Shown piece by piece: positions 57,236-64,000 of a DNA stretch of 64,000 bases. The DNA is from Straminergon stramineum. Its lineage: Eukaryota; Streptophyta; Bryopsida; Hypnales; Calliergonaceae. The notes under the pieces are model-generated. The model was not told the origin of the DNA. It ran no database searches and saw only the letters and a list, made by a program, of their open reading frames with translations. The first letter of the stretch is position 1; each line of letters opens with the position of its first letter. The translations under genes were made by a program, and so were the position numbers. The DNA is taken from contig OY987264.1 of assembly GCA_963920665.1 (NCBI GenBank), positions 24,098,906 to 24,162,905 on the forward strand. Reading direction: 5' to 3'.

Positions 57236-59690
57236 TATGATGTTAGGCCGTCGATGTAGGGCTAGTATTGGGCTACCAATGTTGCTACAAGGGGAGGTCT
57301 CAGTGGTGCTCGGCACTAGTCTCCCCCTCTTATTGTAAAAATTGACCTCAAAAACTTGTTCTTCCAAATGTTGATGCAAAAAATAAAAAATGATGAACAT
57401 GGGACTTAGGGAGCACACCTACACTTAATGGCTAGAACCTAGGACTGAGCTTTGGGCACTAAACTTTGACTTGTTCCCAAAATGTCTTGGGAACTACATT
57501 TTGGAGATGAACACCATATAGGGTCAAAACTCTACCATCGATTTGGATTTAACACCAAATCTAAGATTTGGAGGACCTACGGATTTAAGGCTCCACCATT
57601 CAATGAGATTTTTAACACACAATCTAAGACTCTAAGGACCTAGGGGTCCAAAGCTTCACCATCCTAGCAGGACCCACAATGACACAATTAAGGTAAGACA
57701 AGGTTAGCACTCTATAGGGACCTATGACACTCTCACTACCTCGTGGCAAGGGTTAGTATAGCAAAGTTAGTAAGCACTCAAAGCAAGCTAGAGGCCCCCC
57801 AAAGCAACATCACCAAGGTATAGTGGGGGGTTGGCTCTAAGATTAGTACAATAAACCAAGGACCTCAAAAAACTCCTCAAAACGGGACAAGATACAACAG
57901 CAAAAGGCATGATGCCCTCTCCTAAGTCGGTAGAACTAAGAGCTCAAGATTTGAGCTAAATCAAGACAAAACGACCACTAAAGAAAATAAGACTTAGAAT
58001 AACAAAACAAGGAGATATAAGGTGCAAAAGGAACCCCAAGACCTCTACAACTTGCAACAAAACTAACAAAAGGGAGCAAAAAAGTAACAAGATTAGCAAA
58101 GGGAGAAAAGAAGGCAAAAGATTAACAAAAAGAAGCAAAAAGATCAATAAGAAGACGAACAGTTCCAAGGCTTTTGGTAAAATGCCAAAAGTTCCAACAA
58201 AGTGGACCCAATAGACCCAATACAAAAATGGGAGTGAAATGAGAGGAAAAGGGCACCTTTTATAGGTGGATGTGAGTGTGGATGAGTACCTTCATTCCCC
58301 TCAAAGTTACAAGCTGTGAACTCTAAACCCATGGATGAAAACCCTGAAACCCTAGATCTCCTTTGAGATTTTTACCTACTTATGGTGTTGACAAACCCTA
58401 GATTGCCTTGGGATTTCTACCTACACTAGGGCTTTGACATCCAAACTCTCCACCACTCACAAGTTGAGAACCCTATCACCAAGAAGGGAACTTCTAACCC
58501 TAATCTTCATGAGATCTACATTCTTAATTAACTGTTGACTTCTACGTTCCTATGCTGATCCACTTCCTAACTTTTGGAGTTTAACTTCGATTGACAAATA
58601 GATTGCATCATTGGCTCTAGAAGGCCATTTTGGAGGCAAGGGAACCAACCAACCTTTTTTTCTCTGCAAAAATTCATCGAAAACCAATGCCATCCCTTAT
58701 CAAAAAATGATTAAAAATCTAGCTTGCAAGTGTTGCCTTTTTTTAACAAGGTGATTAGCTAGGGCAATTCGTAAGGTCGAAGGGGGTAAGAAAAGACCTT
58801 ACATGGACTTTGTTTTGAATTCGTACGCTCCCGAGACACTAGTCAACTCATCGCTCATACTGCCACATCGTTTAATTTGGAGGGAATCTTTTAATTTGGG
58901 CACCTTTTGCTATCGAAATGTTGTGAAACTTGTTGGAGCACATTATTAACATAAAAAACCTACCCTAGTTTTTAGTGAGATTTTACTGCCCTCCGAGGAA
59001 TTTCCACGAATTTTTTATAGTAGATTTCGGCAGTTGACCATCCGGAAAGGATATTTCTACAAGTCAGGAAATTCCGAGACTTTTTATGTGACCTCTTAGG
59101 GAGTCTCACAATAGTTGTATAAGCTCATATTCTTACTTTGCACATGTAAGGATGGAGGGATAAATCCCATCCTCCACTAATTACATAGAAAATAGGAAAT
59201 CTTGGTGAATGGACTTTACTTTTGATCCCCTAGTATACTCTAGACCCTAGATCCACGCTCGAAACTTGTAGATTACTCCACAAGCTAGTCTTGGTATCTT
59301 AATTCCTGCAATGCTAACAATTGGGCTCTATGGTTTCAATGGGAAAATGGGAAAATAGAGACCTACCTTGGGACCTCACAAGGCTTCTCTTGGCACAATT
59401 CCTAGCGAGTTGGGGCTACTACTTAGAAGGCTAGGGCATCATTGGGCAACTACATTCAAACTTACTAACTTCTACCGTTTGTGGTTCTAACCTATGTATA
59501 GTTGGGCATCTAAGCGATAACTAGACCTAAAACTCTAAATGAGGCCCAAAACCTAATTTGGTATGTCACAAGTCACAACCTATATTGGCCTTAAACTCTA
59601 TTCTCGGCTTTTTACACCTAATTACCTATTAAACTATGAAAAGCAGAAAAAAGAAAAACTATGAGTCCCAAGTGACAAACTGGGAGCTCA
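57236..59690 (-). mobile_element. LTR-like long repeat, copy C, inverted and partial
   Basis: On the minus strand it starts TGAGCTCCCAGTTTGTCAC at 59690 and contains the TATA box (cctataaaaggtgccc around 58264), 1.43 kb from the start, then the gaagctttgga units. It breaks off near 57236 against copy B in opposite orientation. The hydrophobic frame at 58225-57956 (minus) is low-complexity Leu/Phe sequence from this repeat, not a gene. Confidence 0.6.
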
Positions 59691-62600
59691 CATGGTTGGA
59701 AAAAAAATTAAACTTTTCATATAGATATTTACCTTCATAAAGATTTCATTTTTCACATTTATATATTTCACTTTGATGCTCAAAACCTTAGATTGACTTT
59801 TAAGGATTTTTTAATTCATATTTTTTAGTTTTTCTTCATGTGCATTTTATGCAAATTTGTGAGGAGAAAAACTCTTCAAACTATTAATAAAATCACAAAG
59901 TAGTTGTGGCAAATTGGCATAAATTTTCTAATGAGAATTTTTGTGCAAAGGTATGTCAATTGATGCAAAACTAATGCAAATCAAGTGCTTCATGCACATG
60001 GTAGTGCATGCCAAGAATTGGTACATTGTAGTGTGGAATTATTCTTTTGCAAATTTTCAAATTTGATAAAAGATACATTGTAAAGTAATCAAATTGAAAA
60101 CTCATGAATTTCTTAATTTCATTCATTAAATTTGTAAATATGCTACAATGTATAAAAATTTAAATTTGAAGTTAATTGAAATGAAATGAACACTTTTAAT
60201 AATATTTTTTATTATTTATCAACTACCAACAATTCAATTACTTTTTAGGAAAATGGGTTCACTCCACTAGTTGAACTATGCAAGCCCTCTTCCCTCCTAG
60301 TTAAATTCTAAAGGAACACTGTCTTTTTTTCTTCAAAAACACTAAAAAATGGCATTTCTACTACGAAGTGCAAAGCCCTTAAAAATTGTTTTTTGGGCAT
60401 TATTAATCATAGGATCTTGCACTAGACTACTGGTGTAAACTAAAACTACAAAAAAATTTGACTATATACATTGCAAGATATAAGTCTCAATTTACACCAA
60501 ATCTGATGGCTAAATCTTTGAAGGTTTTGATTGGCTAAAATCAATAAGCCCTTTAGAAGATTGTTTTCATAACATTCAATAGCATTCTTTGTGATTGCCT
60601 TGTCTCTAAAATAGAGGGTGTGGAATATTCCACGTCCAATATCTTTCATGTCCACTTCCTTTCCTATGCTCATCACATTGAGCCTCCACCTATCCACTTC
60701 GCTACGAATGAAGTACTATTGGATGTAGAATATTCTACACCATCTGTTCTAGTGTCACATTAGTGATAGTACATGCCATTGAATGTTATGTTATACTATG
60801 AAACGAGAATTCACAAGTCTCTAAGAAGGCTTTATGACATGAAGCTCATTTTTTTTCTATGTGGCAACAATAGTTCTCAAATTTTGAGGCCCTTAGAATC
60901 TGATAGTCAAGCCTCCTTTAGAACGGTGGTTCTGATTGAAATTGTGGGTCTTTTTCTTGAACATTGTTATTTTTCAATATTTTTTTGCCATTTCATGTCC
61001 CATTGGCAATTTATACTAATCTAAAAGTCATACTCCAAAGAAAGACTTTTCAATGGAAAAAGAGAGGGATTGAAGAGGGAAACTTTGCAATTTTCCACAC
61101 CATTTGTTTTAGGTTTAAATCTGGATTAAGCATTTAAAATGAAAAGAAACATTTTTTTTACACCTTGAGTGATTAGGTTATAAGACTTTGAATTTTCTTA
61201 ACATAAAATATTTTCATTTCACATTTTGATTAAATTTTTTTTATGTTGAAGAATTGAGTTGAAATTTTAGGAAAAAATTCAAATTAAATAGACTTGATTT
61301 TTGCATTTCAAAAAATTGTTAAATAGTTGTAGGTATAAGATAGAAGGAAAATCTATCATTATCAATAGCCCTAAGATTGAATTGAAATACACTCATTTCA
61401 CTAGTGAGATTGTTCTAGGAAGTGAACTAAACCTTGTGGATTTTTTTGGAGGATTGTGAAAATTGAGTCAAAAAATGAATCCTATGAGATGTATTTTTTT
61501 TATAGATGCTCTAATTACTCGAAAAACAAGATTCTCCATAACTTTCTCATTACTAGTCCAAATAGAATTAATCAAATATTTCCATACATACAAAGATATT
61601 TTCTAAGAAAGAAAAACAATAAAATGTTTTTTCATTTTTTTCATTTTTTTTGGTACTACGTGATGAACTTCATTTTGGACTTTAGGGTTCATAACTTTTA
61701 CTCTAGGCACTTGTTGAAATAAAAATCATATTTCTAGAAGTTCAATGTGTTTTTCTATCATCAAAAAAAGTTTAAAAAAACTAAGCTAAAAATTGAGATC
61801 ATAAGACATGTATGAACCTTCAAGTATCCCATGAGGGGACTAGGCACTACTAGGATGATTTATGGGTGAATGTGATCTAAATAGTGTGAATATTTGGATA
61901 CAAATTAAATGAAAGTTGGATGCAAATCCAATGAAGGTATTACTTTAGTGGAAACCCATTAAAGTGATTAAACAAACTTCTGAAGTGTTATATTTGCCTA
62001 AGTTTGAATTAAAGTTCAATGTCATACTTTATTTTTTGGCTCATTTAGGATTTAGAAAATATGGAATTAGTAGTATTTGCAAAAGCCAAACTTTACTTTT
62101 AGAGCCAATATTTGAGTTGAGTAGGTGCATCAACAATTAGGCCTTACTAGCAACTTCAAATTGCAATGAATCATCACACTCATGTCAAGGATGAACGCTT
62201 ACTCATCATATTCTAAGTTTTCATCCTAAATGTTGGATGAAATAATTGGATGATATTTCTCTAGGATGAAAACTTGAAGAATTTTTGGTGACAAGAGTAC
62301 TAATAGGGGATTTGTGACACTGTGTACTTAATACAAGAATGGTGTGACTGTGATGCTCTATCTTAGGTAAATAATAATATTGATATTAGAGAAATTAAAC
62401 TCATTTTGGGGGCAAGGATTGAAACTTTTTACAATTAATTGATTGTCAGTGAGGTCGACTGGTTGGGGGATTCTAAGGGTGGGTTTGTTTCGGTTCGAAA
62501 GGGAGGAAGTCGGGTTGGAAGGGGGGCAATGGCGAAAGGAGGGGTTCGTTCAAAAGGGTCGGGGTTTGACTAGCCGGGGGGTTTGAGGTGAAGGTTGGAC

Positions 62601-63770
62601 CCAATCGGACTTCTTTGAATTTTTATATTTTTATTACTTTTTACTAATTTGTGAATAAATTTTTTTTTAGTTTGCTTGCATATCAAGTCATGAGTTGGAG
62701 TCCTATGAAATAGATTAGGCTTACATAGGTTAGATTTACATAGTGTAAACTTATGTAGATTAGACTTACTTACATAGCATAGACTTACATAGCTTTGACA
62801 TCTTACATTATCTAAACTAGGTGAGATTTTTTTGCAATAAAACCCCCAAAGATCCTTTTTTTAGAAATGCTAATTTACTAAGTTAGGTGCAAGGATTTTG
62901 TTTCTTGGCATTCCAACTCATTTTCAAACATGTTGTATAATGTGAATGAGAATGTCTTGAAGTGTGAATGTGGTTGTAGATAGAATGTGGACTTTCGAAA
63001 CCAAAATCGATGAGGAGTCAATGCCATAGTCTGTGTCCAAAGGACAGAGCCAATAATAGATAATAGATTAACAAATTTTGCCTCCTCTCCATGATGTCAT
63101 GCTAACTTAACAGTCCTGAAGGGTTCAACATTTAGGAGAGCTCCAGAGAAGAATGGCACCTTCTCCTTCTCTATTTAGCACAGACTAGGCCATTTGGCCA
63201 ACTGTTCTGTTGGATTCTAAATTAGCTTAGCTCCACCTAATAAACTGCATTTCAGTTAACTTAGTAACTGTCCGACTTATGAGAAGAAAATACAGTCAGT
63301 CTTTCGCCGTTGAAATGAATTCAACGTGTACCAAAAAAGGAAAAGAAATACAGTGGAAACAACTCCAAAGCATCTCCTTATTCTTTCTTTTTCTTTTTCT
63401 TTTTCTTTCCCCTTTAAAATGGAATTCCACAGAATTATTTTCCCAGATTGCTCGAGTGTAATACCAAAACTAAGCTTATAAACCAGTTCTATAATCTATA
63501 TCCTCCGGTTTAGGTATGGAATATTTTACATAGTAGTCTGTGGTGTCCAGTAGTGTCGTGTATGTGCTGGGGGATCGTTTGAAACTGAATTTTAATAGTC
63601 AGTGGAACCTCCTAGACTCTGGGATCCCCCATTTGCTCCGAATATGCTGCTCCTGCCTGCGCTTCTCTATACAGATGAAATGAAGGCCAAATTCATCCAC
63701 TAACTAAACTTAGGTCATAAACTGAAATGAAATGAAATGCCATGCCGGAGGTAAGGTCATAATATAAGGC
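59691..63770. other. Gene-free AT-rich repeat DNA
   Basis: No gene found. Segment 60290-60490 is paralogous to the left flank of the 15.5-kb transposon and appears to hold the uninterrupted site near 60470-60485 (attgcaagatata). A G-rich patch at about 62500-62590 and a ttttctttttc polypyrimidine tract at about 63381-63410 stand out. Confidence 0.4.
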
Positions 63771-64000
63771 CAGGGTGGATCCCTTGCTCGTCCCCCTAAG
63801 TCAATCCAGGGGTGCATGTAAAAAAAAGAAACTATTTTTGTGATTCATTAATTTATCCTTTGAACCTCTCTGATAGTAGCTAATTTGGGGCCTCTGATTT
63901 GCAAATATGAATTCAAAATTTGCAAAATTTACCATGCGTGACAAATGAAAAATTTCAGGTTTTTCCCTTGGGCACGAGCAAGGGGGTCAATCCACCCCTG
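63771..64000 (+). mobile_element. Short TIR element (MITE-like) ending at the window edge
   Basis: Left end CAGGGTGGATCCCTTGCTCG; right end in reverse complement CAGGGGTGGATTGACCCCC followed by TTGCTCGTGCCC. The ends pair with a gap of about five bases. No coding content in about 230 bp. The target duplication cannot be seen because the right flank lies outside the window. The CAGGG start would suit a hAT-like MITE (inference). Confidence 0.55.

Noticed and set aside
57956..58225. Minus-strand hydrophobic 89-codon frame resembling a membrane protein
   Set aside because: It is low-complexity Leu/Phe sequence read through the A-rich transcribed part of repeat copy C, with no homologous frame kept in copies A or B.

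Overview
The window looks like nuclear DNA of a land plant with a large, repeat-rich genome. The support is short GT-AG introns, telobox promoter motifs (AAACCCTA), CACTA/TNP2 and Mutator-like transposase genes, long coding-free LTR-like repeats and several MITEs. The species cannot be fixed from the sequence. The near absence of ordinary host genes, and the protein families present, fit a non-seed plant (fern, lycophyte or moss) best, but that is inference. I saw no rRNA, tRNA or CRISPR array.

Region 1 (1-22.7 kb) is DNA-transposon material. A multi-exon minus-strand gene (about 11.16 to 6.39 kb) of unrecognised family lies head to head with a plus-strand CACTA-type TNP2 transposase gene (12.9-17.5 kb: transposase-associated zinc region, TNP2, DUF4218, DUF4216). 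Both carry in-frame stops. Downstream is one uninterrupted 1066-codon ORF (19.4-22.6 kb) of the DUF7869 type, with a GHTHxDIDQ signature. Termini of this region were not found.

Region 2 (31,154-46,623) is the main result. It is a complete 15,470-bp terminal-inverted-repeat transposon with a perfect 10-bp target duplication (GATATTAACA). It carries two divergent genes. On the minus strand is a Mutator-like transposase with a SWIM zinc finger. On the plus strand is a multi-exon gene whose product fuses a ParB-like domain (DGNHR) to a beta-class DNA-methyltransferase-like domain, an order I know from phage and bacterial proteins. The non-coding parts of the element hold at least twelve copies of a 16-bp palindrome, CTCTCGGCGCCGAGAG, several of them inside 331-bp tandem repeats in a candidate intron or leader of the methylase gene. 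The layout recalls Arabidopsis VANDAL elements, which are Mutator-like, encode an anti-silencing protein and carry its short target motifs in their own non-coding DNA. The link here is inference.

In both regions the old coding frames are broken almost only by TGA and TAG at places where CGA or CAG is plausible. No TAA and no certain frameshift was met. This is what C-to-T decay of methylated CG and CHG sites would leave.

Region 3 (22.7-31.1 and 46.6-64.0 kb) is gene-poor nested repeat DNA. It holds three copies of a long LTR-like repeat with a TATA box but no gag-pol ORF (24.3-30.0 plus, 51.5-57.2 plus, 59.7-57.2 minus), two copies of a ~770-bp TIR element, a 362-bp hAT-type MITE with an 8-bp duplication, a terminal ~230-bp TIR element, and tandem arrays of about 62, 180 and 160-200 bp.
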